From Limnanthes douglasii subsp. nivea (taxonomy: Eukaryota; Streptophyta; Magnoliopsida; Brassicales; Limnanthaceae), in contig JAUPFV010000002.1 of assembly GCA_036936605.1 (NCBI GenBank), forward strand, positions 167,223,739-167,287,738: a stretch of DNA of 64,000 nt, read 5' to 3'. This document shows positions 1 to 10,529 of the stretch, piece by piece. Positions within the stretch are counted from its first letter, which is position 1, and every line of letters begins with the position of its first letter. The notes under the pieces are model-generated. The model was not told the origin of the DNA, did not search any database, and saw nothing but the letters and a program-made list of their open reading frames with translations. The position numbers were made by a program, and so were the translations under genes.

Positions 1-254
1 ATGTTGATTCTTTAGAGAGTTCGACCAAAGTTATCCAAAATGATTCAAGTAAACATGTTGTGGATTTTTTATTATTATATGTGCAGTATTAAAATTTCTT
101 CTACATCTAATGAAGTGAAAGTAAGTGAGGTTGTTTTGGTAGATCATGTTGAGTTTATTATTCCCACTCATGGTTAATGTCTTCTTCTTTGTATTATTTT
201 TTCATGTTGAATCAAGTTCATTATAACTTTATGTACTTAGATATCGTGAAATGA

Positions 255-415
255 ATTGATGCATTATTCCAAGCTAAAGATATGAATCTTGTCAAAATGT
301 TGATCGAGAAGGTTAACACGAGAAGAAACTCAACTCCTGATATGCGACATACACTTGCAATCATACTTTATGCATTAAAGCTTGGGGATAAACGTTTGCT
401 AAGAGAGAGGGAATG
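255..415 (+). other. Unidentified exon-like reading frame, possible gene relic
   Basis: A short open frame of about 53 codons with balanced, protein-like composition (for example DMNLVKMLIEKV and HTLAIILYALKLGDKRL), ending in TGA at 413-415. It stands out from the AT-rich DNA around it. I do not recognise the family. A stretch that could act as a splice acceptor (TACTTAG) lies just upstream near 235-241, but no complete gene model could be built. It may be an exon of a broken host gene or a transposon-borne gene piece. No start codon, promoter or partner exon is visible. Confidence 0.2.
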
Positions 416-699
416 ATATCATTATGGAATGATTATTGAGATTCCAAAGAAGAAGAACATTCACAAATACTGTGATTATTATGTTTATCAACTCCATGTT
501 GTTTTATGTATAATAAAGGCCCAATAGAGATAATAAAACCGCTTTCAATTTCTGGTAAAAAATATGACAAAAATCACAAGACTCATTTGGAAAAATCAAA
601 AGTGCAGATTCGAAAGATAAATAGTGTAAATCACATTATTGCAATTAAAGTTGTTAATCAAATAAGTAAGAAGCACATCCATTAAAGGAGGAAAATAAG

Positions 700-3385
700 A
701 TGGTTTGGTTATTAAATGGCTTTAATTAGCATTTTGGCATATTTTAGAAATCTAAAAGTCTGATTATTAATGTTTTTATTTGGTTCTCATTTACGACTCT
801 TATATACTTGCAAACAGTTCTAAATTTACATACGAGGCTTCAAAAGCGTTATAAAATAATTTTGATATTAGAAATATTATTGTATTGTGAGGTGTGTCAT
901 CTTGGTTCTTAAACGAACTCGTGAACTCATCAAGATATTATTATGGCGTTCAAACATCAAACTAATAGTCGTGATTTTAATATTCATAGGTGAATGATTA
1001 AGGCTCAAACAAGAATTGTTCATACGCTATTAGGGTTCTAAAAATAGTCTAGTAATCAAGTTTCACCATACTTATTGGTTGAATTCATATCAATGCAGAT
1101 AATCCAAAATGTAAAGTAAAAAGTATTACATTGAGATAGAGATAAAGTTGTAGTTAATAATGTAAAAAAATCATTAAATATATATTATATATTGAACATG
1201 AACATAAACTTGTATCAAATGACATATTAAGTAAAACCTCAATTTAAGGGCTTTATTAACCAATTAAATGATTTTTTTAAAAATCAAATACTTTTGTGAG
1301 AAATCTATAAATGTACAAACGTATGATTAATATATATTCATGAAAGTTCAAGTAAATTAATAAATATATTTGACTCTTATTTATGAAACTTTATAATATT
1401 TTCAAGATAATATACAATGTTTTTTTGTAACGGTTAATATGTGAGAACAACATTTAAAATATAACCAACAGAGAGAAAAACATACATAATGTTATTGAAG
1501 ATAATTGAAATTCAATTATAATGCAAAAAATATTAGGATATGAAAAATGAAGTCTCAAATTATTTTATTTATTTATTTAGTGGAATAAATTCATGAATAA
1601 GTACCTCAAATAAAACAATAATATACTTTAAAAGATGTAATTTTTAACATTTAAAAAATATAATCACCTCAAAATATTTAGAATTTTGGAGATAAAATAT
1701 AATGAAAAAAATATTTAATCAAAATATATCTTGTGTCAATGTTTCTATTTAAAATTAACTAGATGCAAATAGATATTTTGAAAATAATAAAAATATCATG
1801 CATGCATAACCATCTCAGCTTTTAATGGTTAATTTGTTTTAAATTATTTTTATATAAAAATAATATAATTGGTTATTTTGGGACGTATACTCTAATTATA
1901 AACTGTTAGAGTTCATACCACATGAATCCTAATCGCAAATATGAAAACATAAATCCATAAGAGTATAAAATCCTCAATAACTGTATTTTTTATTTGTTTC
2001 GTTATGGTTATTTCCTTAGTTCTGATTCATTGTATCTTTTCTTTTGTTTAATTAAAAAAATCATACAATTTTAAGCCATAGACTCACACTTTTACCAAGT
2101 TCATTAGTAAAAATGATAGAATCTAGATAATTTAGTAAAATAAATCTATGTATTATATTTATGTAGTTTAGAAGCCCAAACGAAAACTTTTTAAATTTTA
2201 TTTTATTTTTTTCCAATATCTTATATTATTCAAATCAAATCTAATTGTATTAAGATTTGATTTTATTTTATTTCAAGACATTTATTTTATTTCTTTGTAT
2301 TCTAATTTTGGGGTTTGAGCAGCTCTTATATAAAGCCTTATATATTTTAAGTTTTAAATAAGTTTTGGGAATAATATTTTTTTTGTACCTCTGAAAGTTT
2401 CAATCTTTGTTACCCTTGGATTAAGGTTTTATCTATCATGTTACCCATGGATTAGGGTTTCATCTATCATTGTTTCTTCTTATATTTCAGCCGCCTTATC
2501 AATATTGTATTCAAAAATAAAATTGAACATTCAATCTAAAAGAGGAAAGCTCTTATACTAATTTTTAGAGTTCATATCGCATGAAACGCAATCCCAAATA
2601 TGAAAACATAATCCCATAAAAGTATAAGCTCTTCTCTAGATCCAGAATATAATATTTATAGGAAGATGTAGACATTATATCTTTTTTTTTCTTATTATTT
2701 CATTTAATTCATTATTCGTTTTATCCTTATATTTTTAATTCATGTTTTTTTTCTTTAGTTCATTATTTGATGTATTGTTGCTCTTCATTCAATATTGTTT
2801 AGCCTTGTAACTAACTTCTAATAAATAAAAGTGGTGGAAATCCGTACATAAGTGATGTGAATGAATATTTCATTTTTTTTCTTCTCTTTATATATGATTT
2901 GTAATTTTAGTTTTGACTTAAATCTAACTGTAATGTCATTGCTAAGTTTTTGTTGTTGTGACCACGACTACTTGTTTTTTTATTAATTAGTTTTTACTTT
3001 ATAATTAAGACTTAAATGTCACTATTCAGATTCACTCATTCACTAAATTTGAAGTTGACATGGTATCTACACAATGACTTCCACAATAGATATTTATCAA
3101 ATTCGTCTAATTCATATTTGTCAGATTATTTACTAATTGGACTGTTTATTAGCAATAATCGATACATTGATAAGCATGTCGAGATCTAAATTTGTATACA
3201 TATACAACCTTATATTCAAAAAATTAATATCCAAATGATATATTTTCAAATAAAACCCATAAAATCCCCACGAAATATGCCAAATGATCTTTTTAATAAC
3301 ATAATAATAAAAATTATGTAGATTTTTTAACATTTTACTTGATTTATAACTTGGTGACTTCTGTTATTATTAATTGCCTTACCAA
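700..3385. other. AT-rich stretch with no recognisable gene
   Basis: Long A/T runs, many stop codons in all frames and no protein motif I can recognise. The only structure seen is the repeat pair near 1911 and 2566, listed separately. The 66-codon frame at 3133-3333 on the minus strand is chance in AT-rich DNA. Confidence 0.6.
1911..2640 (-). repeat. Direct repeat pair, possible small LTR-type remnant
   Basis: A segment of about 70 bp starting GTTAGAGTTCAT at about 1911 recurs, diverged, starting TTAGAGTTCAT at about 2564. Both contain AAATATGAAAACATAA and a CATAA-AGTATAA tail. Just left of the second copy, GCTCTTATACTA (2551-2562) resembles the complement of an initiator-tRNA-Met primer binding site. 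That would fit a tiny minus-strand LTR element with the second copy as the inner end of its 5' LTR. No coding sequence lies between the copies. A TRIM-like element is possible, but the evidence is thin. Confidence 0.3.
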
Positions 3386-3389
3386 AGAA

Positions 3390-3648
3390 TGATAAGAGCG
3401 TTTTAGTGAGAGAAAGCTTTTAGAGAGAGAAAGTCTAAGCATAAATGAGTTTAGATCAAAATTGTTCAACCTTTTTATTAGTTCAGCTATGGCCTTTATA
3501 TAGAGGCGTTGGGACTTAGCTCAAAACTAAAAGTGGTTACATAAAAGGATAAATTACCCCTCATCCTCAATTTATATACATAATCAGAATTGCTCAGTTA
3601 AACTTCTATTATCTACACTTTAGTCCTTGAATTTCTACTTCCTTATCA
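3390..3648 (-). repeat. 3' LTR of element E (Tat-type, minus strand)
   Basis: Read on the minus strand, the LTR starts at 3648 with TGATAAGG directly after a purine tract (TAGGGGGGCT, complement of 3651-3660), the expected polypurine tract and LTR boundary. The same purine-tract-plus-TGAT edge is seen at the LTRs of B (59295) and D (63484). A TATA-like stretch (complement of CTTTATATAGAG, about 3493-3504) would be the LTR promoter. The far edge, near 3390, is uncertain. The 5' LTR of E was not found. Confidence 0.55.
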
Positions 3649-3937
3649 GTAGCCCCCCTAGTTCTCATGTCTGTAAACTGTCTTCGAATCCTACCAGAAG
3701 CAATTCTGGAAACTGATAGTTTAAAGTAAAAAATATCTTTCTTTATCCTCGTATTTCATCAGACGCAAATTTGAGTATCCAAAATTTAACTCTATTTTCA
3801 TTGAATTTTACAAATTGTGGCACCACATCAGAATATATTTTCAAATAACCAATTTGCGTGATTATTTCGAAGTGGATCTATGAAATCTAACCATTTAGAT
3901 TCCTCATGAATACCTAGGCTTACAGGTAGTATGACAT

Positions 3938-6186
3938 ATGTCGAACTCGTCACATCGTTACCGGTTTGTATTTAATCCAATCAAGACAAATGTTTTTCCA
4001 CTTCTACACACTTCCTCTTCCTCCTATAAATTCATTAGTAATTTTATTTCTTTGTTTCACAACCCAAAATTCTTGAGAGAGAAACAACGACTACCTTCAA
4101 CGCTTTCCTCAAACTTCCCAGTTATCCTCGCCAGAAAACTTATACTTTCCGAAAGGCTAGGATACCCAAAAAACCCAAAATCTAGAAGATCTAAGGCTAG
4201 GATACCCAAAAAACTCAAATCTCCGAAACCTGACAATAATCTAGTCTTCGGAGCGTACAATTATTTCTGCATAGGTGAAAGAGCAGACGAGTATAGAGCC
4301 GCTGGATTAATAAGCAACGCTCCCGTCAGAACATCAACCAAAACCACTTATTTCGGTAACTTAGACCCATTTAAAGTTCATGCTTTCTCATCTTCTCTTG
4401 CTACTGAAGAGGATCATTCCTTTAGAGTTCAAACACCCAAAACACCTCGAACCTTTTCTTATCGTGTTAAATCATCACCTCGGATTATTGGGGAATCAAG
4501 CAAATCTTCTTCAAAACAAATTGAAACAACTCATTCTTCAACTTGTCCTCCACAAATCCGAAGAAGAAAAACTTTCATAGTTATGAGAGATGATACCGAT
4601 GTTATCCCAAATCCCTCCTCATCAGCTCCACCTACCAACTCTCCTCATAGGAGGGAGATTGTTGAGGAAGCCTCATTAACTCAAAAAAATCCCTCAAAGA
4701 ATCCTCCACAACTAAGAGATGAGATATCAGAAGTGGAGGAAATTGACTCCGAAGCTACTCGGTCAGACAACGGGGCTAGAAATGCTACAGAAATGGAGGA
4801 AGTTGATTCCGATGAAGGATAATCAGAGAATGCTACAGAAAATAAAATCCGTAAGCCAAGAAAGAATAAGGCTCTGGCTGCCATATCCGATGATGAAAAA
4901 GCAAAAATTAGCACTAATATGAGATCTCTTGATGCTGACTATATTATCAAACTGAAAAACCAGCTAGTACATCTTGTGCTATCCACTCAACAAAACTGAA
5001 GTCCAAACGTCTAAAAAGAAAAACAACAGAGAATACGCTTTCAGTCATCGAAGAAGAGGAAGAAGAAGACTTTACTCCTTCGAAAAATAAAAGTTATAGC
5101 AGTCTTCATAAGAAGAAAAACAAAACATTAGTGACCATTGAAGACACAACGTTCGACGAGGATGAGGTCATAGCTGATGGAAATAAAAAAAGTCCTCATA
5201 CTGAAAAGGAAGCAACCAATAATGATGCTACAACCGTTGTCAAAGACAATTCAAATGATGACAACCAAGATTACGATCACTTCGATCCCGATAGTTTCAT
5301 TAATTTCAATGAGTCAAATGAGCTTACTAGAGAAGATGATCCTGTCAACCAAGAAATTCAAACTTGTAAGCACAATTTTGGGAGAAGCTCTACCATCGAA
5401 GCGTATACAGAAATCATTTGTCCGTCTATTTCTACTACCTCTACAGACCTCATTCCTCAGGTTTTTCTCCTATTCCACCCAACCCAATTGTCCTTCCTGC
5501 ACTCCAACCATTTACCGATCACAATACTGCAGCAAATTCACTTTCTCAACAAGTCGAGGCTTCCCACAGTCACTTGAAACGACTGACTAATGATATGGTT
5601 CGTTATAAGGGAATCGCCGATGCTGAGAAATAACTGAGGGACAAATTTCAAAATCACGTGATCAATCAATTCCAAACCTTCAAAGTGGCAATATCTAAGC
5701 TTATTCGAGGACTTCTTTTTGTCAGAAGTCATTTACAAGAGTAACATCATGTTGACAAAGAAAAATTGATCGCTTCGCATCAAGAGGAGCTAAACAAACT
5801 CAAAGCTAAACATGTTGAGGACTTGGCTGCTGAAAAGCTTAAATTCGAGGGTCTTCAAGCTTCTCTTAATACAAGCGGAGCAGAAAAGAAAAAGTTGAAT
5901 GATGAGATAGCCACACTGAAGGCTAAGTTTGAGAAGGAAAAACAAGTTGTTGTCACTGCCGTAGAAGTTGAATGTTCCCAATACATGTTGGCAGCTATCA
6001 ACAATGGTAAAGAAGAGACAACCATCACCCTTCTTCGAGAGATTCATGCGACTTATCCAAAAATAAACCTTTCTAGTTTTTTGGAATGATATTCCTATCG
6101 AACAGTACCCCAGTGAAGCCTTCGATCCTATCACAAGCTCATTATCAGAGGAAGAAGAATTATTGGAAGAAGAGTCATCTAAATGA
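3938..6186 (+). pseudogene. Antisense ORF of element E (Tat-type aORF), decayed
   Basis: This frame runs opposite to E's gag and pol, and lies between the pol end and the 3' LTR, as in A and B. The part from about 4260 contains DEYRAAGL, matching the N-terminal RIAAGL block of the aORFs of B and D. A long Ser/Lys/Glu-rich linker follows (4380-5330), then a coiled-coil-like stretch (5766-6089, regular Leu/Glu/Lys), and a C-terminal WNDIPIEQ block (6083-6106) with an acidic tail ending at 6186. A and B end similarly, with EDIPFHT and DDIPFHT. Stops and shifts at about 4820, 4998, 5420, 5630 and 6087 break it. The central FPLDP-type domain of the other copies seems to be missing. A TATA-like CTCCTATAAATTC lies at 4019-4031. 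Function unknown. Confidence 0.6.
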
Positions 6187-6377
6187 TTTTACAATCCTTT
6201 GATTTCATGTTATCTTTTTTGTATCTGTCAGATTAGTGTTATACTCACTTTACTTTTTCGAATTAATCTAATTGACAAATGTCTTTGTTTACATTTCAAT
6301 TTTATTATCAATGTTAACTATTCGAAGTTTAAATATAATAGATTACCTTAAATAATTTTTTCAAAACATAACTCCTC

Positions 6378-6580
6378 AAATATTATAATGTACTTCGAAA
6401 TTCACAATATGTAACACTTTAAATACCATAGTGCATTTATCGAATGTATCACTTCGAAAATCACAGTGCATTTTTTGAAAGTGGCACTTCGAATCTCATA
6501 GTGCATTTATTAAACGTAGCACTTCGAAAATCACAGTGCGTTTATTGAACGTAGCACCTCGAATATGATTGTTTCTTCGA
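6378..6580. repeat. 35-bp tandem repeat in the 3' UTR of element E
   Basis: The CACTT(C)G core recurs at 6415, 6450, 6485, 6520 and 6555, exactly 35 bp apart, each followed by ATCAYAGTGCATTTATT-like sequence. That gives about five units, with a worn partial copy near 6391. The array lies between the end of pol and the aORF of E. Plant Tat/Ogre elements are known for a hypervariable 3' UTR that spawns tandem repeats and satellites, so this fits the lineage. Confidence 0.85.
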
Positions 6581-6732
6581 AAAGTATAATAAAAACACAT
6601 CGGAACATTCTACTATTGACCAACCTCAAAGATGATCAGTCTTTGATAAGTTATCAAGATAGTTTAAATAAACACTTGTAAAGAACCATTGGCCAAAAAT
6701 GCATTTTATTGATAATATTGAATATGTACATA

Positions 6733-6772
6733 GTGCCTCATTAAAACCTTTCTGGGCCAATAGGGTAGGAAA
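6733..6772 (-). other. Conserved post-pol box (TTTTAATGAGG) of element E
   Basis: Read on the minus strand this has TTTCCTACCC, a short spacer, then GGTTTTAATGAGGCAC. Nearly the same block follows pol in A (about 19987-20025) and B (about 55816-55852), and TTTTTAATGAGGCA sits in both arms of the inverted repeat (7731-7744 and its partner). It marks the start of the 3' UTR. The role is not established; RNA processing or packaging are guesses. Confidence 0.6.
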
Positions 6773-6809
6773 TAGTGCGCCATTCAATCAACAATAACAA
6801 ATTCAAAAT

Positions 6810-6957
6810 ACAATAGATCTATTACCAATATAACTTCAAATGCTTTATATTCCACGGGTGTTGAAGCGTCTTCCCTTGAATATCACAAAGGCGATAAGAT
6901 CCTAGTTTTATCTTTTCAACAACCATATAAGGTCCTTCCCAATTCAGGGGTATTTTT
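6810..6957 (-). pseudogene. C-terminal end of pol (integrase tail) of element E
   Basis: The minus-strand frame gives NWEGPYMVVEKIKLGSYRL, then a block ending in HPWNIKHLKLYW. This matches the last part of pol in A (EGPYMVSQKLKQGTYKLQ, then HPYNIEHLMLYLE at 19806-19926). In Tat elements this is the integrase C-terminal domain. Only this tail survives; protease, reverse transcriptase, RNase H and the integrase core are absent. It abuts gag directly at about 6957, in a different frame, so a large internal deletion joined the two. Confidence 0.75.
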
Positions 6958-7388
6958 CCAAGGTTCTTTTAACATATGCTCCCAACTTTCCTCTCGCAAT
7001 CAAATTCTGGACTTCTTGCTTCAAAGCAATACAATCCTCAGTGGTATGGCCAGTATAATTATGATACTGACAGAAACAATTGTTACGGTTCTCCCTAGGA
7101 GATTGTAACGCAGTCGGCCTTCTATAGTGTACTTCGTCTTTTGTTTTGTCATAAATGGTGGCTACGTTTTCTTTCAACTCAGCAAACCACTCCGGTTGAA
7201 CCCAAGGCCCTCGTTTATTTCTAGATTGTTGACTCTGGGCTGGTGCAGCTGGCTGAGATTGAGCTTTGGCTCTGTTATGACTCTGTCCGGCCTCCCTAGC
7301 CTTGTTTTTTAGACTGATTTTGGTTTGGATTTGGTGCAGCCAGAGCAGACCTCACCTGCCTGTGCACCCTAGTTTTCTTTTTCATCTA
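6944..7388 (-). pseudogene. Gag fragment of element E (Tat-type), truncated
   Basis: The clean minus-strand frame 7177-6944 includes VATIYDKTKDEVHYRRPTAL and a zinc-knuckle-like CQYHNYTGHTTEDC followed by ALKQEVQNLIARGKLGAYVK. The same blocks are at 15563-15770 in A (CKHHNDVGDCTHDY) and 52200-52360 in B (CQYHNDIGHDTQDC). Upstream, with frame breaks, a TRVHRQV motif and a Gln/Ser/Asn-rich linker match B. The 5' end is cut at about 7390 by the inverted repeat, and the 3' end is fused to the pol tail. Confidence 0.75.
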
Positions 7389-7395
7389 CATTGAT

Positions 7396-7650
7396 GTGAT
7401 CCTAGATGACACAAAGAGCTTAGAACATGGAAATGTGCAAGAACCAGATGAACAACTTGAAAAAGAAGATGAGCTTGAAATTGAAGATATTCTTATTTTA
7501 CCGGCTGGTCCAACAACTCGATCAAGAGCAAAACAATTTAACAAATTTGTTGGAGGATTGCTTAATCAACTAGAGAATTCACGTGATCAAAACAGCAAGT
7601 ATGGTGGAAAAGCTTGTCAAACCACTTTAGTCTTGATTCAAGCTAATTGA
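7396..7650 (+). pseudogene. Pol C-terminal tail, left arm of the inverted repeat
   Basis: 84 codons ending in TAA/TGA context at 7650, with GPTTRSRAKQFNKFVGGLLN and an acidic run (EKEDELEIEDILI) before it. A TRSRAK-type basic motif at the very end of pol is common in plant Ty3/gypsy chromoviruses, so this is most likely the tail of such a polyprotein. It starts abruptly at the arm boundary, so the upstream pol is missing. The right-arm copy (8596-8952, minus) is longer by about 30 residues. Lineage assignment is tentative. Confidence 0.6.
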
Positions 7651-7759
7651 TTTCAACACATGAGAAAGTGTCTCGATTGTACTCTTTTTCCCTTATTCAA
7701 GTTTTGTCCCAATGGGTTTTCTTGACAAGGTTTTTAATGAGGCAATTGTTTCACTTCAC

Positions 7760-8109
7760 CATTGCACATTTGTAGAAATAAAAGCCCAAGGCCCATCTAC
7801 ACCAAAAGCCACGTCCTTGGAGGAGGGAAGGGTCTGATTTCCAGCTTATATCATTAATACTTTGTATTTTCAATATTAAAGCATTTTGTTTCCAAGAAAA
7901 GCCTTAATTGTTTTAGAGGCACGCATTATGTTTCCAAGAACAGCCTTAATTGTGTTCAAGGCTAGTTCTTTCTCCTATAAAAACTATGTACTCAGAATTC
8001 TAATGGTTAGACTATCTTTGATTCTGAAAAAACTTCTTAAGTTTCACTCTTCTCTTGTTGGTGTGTAATATCCACAAGAAAACATGTTCTTCATTTGGTG
8101 CGTAATATC
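7760..8109 (+). repeat. LTR-like segment, left arm
   Basis: This follows the post-pol box. It holds an internal short duplication (TTTCCAAGAAnAGCCTTAATTG at about 7889 and 7932), a TATA box (TCCTATAAAAAC, about 7972-7983) and then the loop. This is the layout of an LTR U3 and R. The 60-residue frame 7886-8068 is not coding in my view; it merely mirrors 8360-8178 on the other strand. Exact LTR edges were not fixed. Confidence 0.45.
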
Positions 8110-8136
8110 TTTGATATTCCAACTGATCTTCCTTTG

Positions 8137-8590
8137 GATATGACGCACCAAATGAAGAACAGGTTTTCTTGTGGATATTACACACCAACAAGAGAAGAGT
8201 AAAACTTAAGAAGTTTTTTCAGAATCAAAGATAGTCTAACCATTAGAATTCTGAGTACATAGTTTTTATAGGAGAAAGAACTAGCCTTGAACACAATTAA
8301 GGCTGTTCTTGGAAACATAATGCATGCCTCTAAAACAATTAAGGCTTTTCTTGGAAACAAAATGCTTTAATATTGAAAATACAAAGTATTAATGATATAA
8401 GCTGGAAATCAGACCCTTCCCTCCTCCAAGGACGTGGCTTTTGGTGTAGATGGGCCTTGGGATTTTATTTCAACAAATGGGCAATGGTGAAGTGAAACAA
8501 TTGCCTCATTAAAAACCTTGTCAAGAAAACCCATTGGGACAAAACTTGAACAAGGGAAAAAGAGTACAATCGAGACACTTTCTCATTTGT
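8137..8590 (-). repeat. LTR-like segment and 3' UTR, right arm
   Basis: Mirror copy of the left-arm LTR-like stretch, read on the minus strand: post-pol box (complement of about 8502-8515), spacer, duplicated CCAAGAA-GCCTTAATTG motif, TATA box (complement of 8263-8274). It belongs to the element whose pol tail is at 8596-8952. Confidence 0.45.
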
Positions 8591-8595
8591 TGAAA

Positions 8596-8952
8596 TCAAT
8601 TAGCTTGAATCAAGACCAAAGTGGTTTGACAAGCTTTTCCACAATACTTGCTGTTTTGATCACGTAGATTCTCTAGTTGATTAAGCAATCCTCCAACAGC
8701 TTTGTTAAATTGTTTTGCTCTTGATCGAGTTGTTGGACCAGCCGGTAAAATAAGAATATCTTCAACTTCAAGCTCATCTTCTTTTTCAAGTTGTTCATAT
8801 GGTTCTTGCACATTTCCATGTTCTAAGCTCCTTGTGTCATCTAAGATCACATCACTTTTCAATATCTCGCTCATGGGCATACAATCATAAAAAGACAACT
8901 CTGGACATGGCTTGAGTTTCTCAAACATCAGCATTGAAGGATGCACCATCAC
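8596..8952 (-). pseudogene. Pol C-terminal tail, right arm of the inverted repeat
   Basis: 118 codons on the minus strand. The first ~34 residues (MMVHPSMLMFEKLKPCPELS onward) lie outside the repeat arm; the rest duplicates the left arm, with GPTTRSRAKQFNKAVGGLLN near the end. A Glu/Asp-rich stretch precedes that basic motif, as in the tails of chromovirus-like polyproteins. Upstream on the minus strand there is no reverse transcriptase or integrase; a different decayed ORF (9170-10517) follows within about 250 bp, so the pol core has been lost here too. Confidence 0.55.
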
Positions 8953-9169
8953 AACATTTTAAGGGGAAGATTTTCCACTGTTTTGCCTCGTTTTTTCGTA
9001 GACATGAGCTTCGGTCTTACTCTATTTATAAAGGAAGACCCCATACCTACCCCTTGTACAAAAGGATAAGGAGGTCGTACACAAGATGTTTTCACAAAAT
9101 GCTCTATCATTCGAGTTATCTCCTCAAGGATATGTTTTTCTGCTCTTCTCCCTTACCACCTTCCTCTGC

Positions 9170-10517
9170 ATGGCTTGACTGACCCTCCACTCAAACATCG
9201 TCTAAAACTATCACCTCATGGGCCTTCCTCTTATTCTGCTCTATCTCACAAACTGATGCTGGTTCACCCTGCTTTTTTTGCAGCCAAGTTACATCATCAT
9301 CTTCTTCATCCATCAACTGTAACTTCCTCGTTGAAAGCGGCACGACATCTAAAATCACACGAGGCCTTTTTAGAAGAGTAACTTCTTCTTACTCTGTCTC
9401 ATCGTCTTCTTCTCGAGAGCGTCAAGTACGCTTCTTAATAACTTCATCCACCGATGAGGTAGCATTATCTTCCTACTGGTTCATCTTGCCAACATCTTTA
9501 ATCATTAGCAGTTCTCCCCCCTTCTCATTCTGATCTTGGAAGGATGAAGAACCCTTTGTCTCTCTCGTTTTTTGACTTTAGGGAAAGACCAGCCATATCC
9601 CCATACTATTATGGTCTTGATATCTTTACTCCATCATTGCCTGTATCCGTTCCGTGGTAGCCACTTATCCGCTATCAGCCATTGTCACATTCCCATTCTT
9701 TGCAATCACTAATTCGGGAATAGGTCACCCAACTCTCAAAGAATTGATTTGTGTGAACAATTGAGACGACTCCTGAAACCACGTAAAGTTGGCTAAATTT
9801 GATACCTTGATCAATTGATTTACAACCTCTTCTTATAAGACTTATTTGCACCACTCCTGATGCTTCCTTTCAGATGCACGACCAAATATTAATGTTAACA
9901 TTGACATTAAATTGTTAAGGTTAGAAAATACAAAAAGTTTGCCTTACACTTGGCTTTCCAACAACGTTCTAACCGGAGATTCACGACAACATTTTTATGC
10001 TCCCAATTTCACGACTTCACTAGTTTCGCTACATCTACGACAACGAGTAAATCTGTAAGCCATATCGGGATGCCTAAAATGTGGGATCCCAACATAACAG
10101 TAAGCAAAATCCTTCATCCATTTTTTGCAAGTTGCGTGGGACATATTCCTATAAAGTTAAAATAATCTCTTATCAGAGAGGGTAACAACAACCGTAAGCC
10201 TCAATCAAATACAGTAGTATATAAGCAGGCTTCATTTTCTTTTCCCTAATAAGGATGCTCCTCGGCCACCGGTACCTCACTATTATATCACATGGTATCC
10301 CGTACCTAACCCTAAAACACAGAAGACCATTTTCGTCAAGATACCCATACTTTGGGGCTAATCGAGAGAAATAAATCTCTAATATTGTTAGGTATTCATA
10401 TTCTGATTCTATAGCTTTAACCAACTTATTTTTTTCTGGCAACCCTTTTTTGGGGCCATCACGATCACTAGAATAACTATAATGAGCCAACAGGACGTAT
10501 AAGAGCAAGCAAATCAT
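9170..10517 (-). pseudogene. Decayed retroelement-associated ORF (possible aORF/gag-like)
   Basis: The best open part (10517-10173, minus, 114 codons) has LPEKNKLVKAIESEYEYL, YGIPCDIIVRYRWP and YLIEAYGCCYPL. Further frames continue to about 9170 with an acidic, Lys-rich tail (REEDDETE, RPRVILDVVPLS, DEEDDDVTWLQKK). The order, a YGIP/YRWP block then an aromatic FPL-like stretch then a charged region, resembles the putative gypsy-type transposon proteins and the antisense ORFs of A and B, but identity is low. It could also be a gag-like ORF of the element forming the right arm. Several stops and frame changes. Function unknown. Confidence 0.35.
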
Positions 10518-10529
10518 GGGGATAACTCA

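Larger units (their letters stand above)
7392..8854. repeat. Large near-perfect inverted repeat (two 718-bp arms, 27-bp loop)
   Basis: The left arm 7392-8109 is the reverse complement of the right arm 8137-8854 at equal length, with a spacer of only 27 bp (8110-8136). Differences are a few per hundred bases by eye. Each arm carries the C-terminal end of a retrotransposon pol, its 3' UTR box (TTTTTAATGAGGCA) and an LTR-like stretch with a TATA box (TCCTATAAAAAC). The arms point tail to tail. Transcription through it would give a long hairpin RNA. It interrupts the gag of E on its left and continues into a retroelement ORF on its right. Confidence 0.9.

Noticed and set aside
3133..3333. 66-codon minus-strand frame
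   Set aside because: AT-driven Ile/Asn/Tyr composition, no motif, no context.
4057..4914. Minus-strand frames at 4057-4260 and 4681-4914
   Set aside because: They are shadows of the Ser/Glu-rich antisense ORF of element E on the plus strand.
7886..8360. Two 60-residue frames on opposite strands with nearly identical sequence
   Set aside because: They mirror each other only because they lie in the two arms of the inverted repeat, inside an LTR-like stretch. They were not taken as genes.
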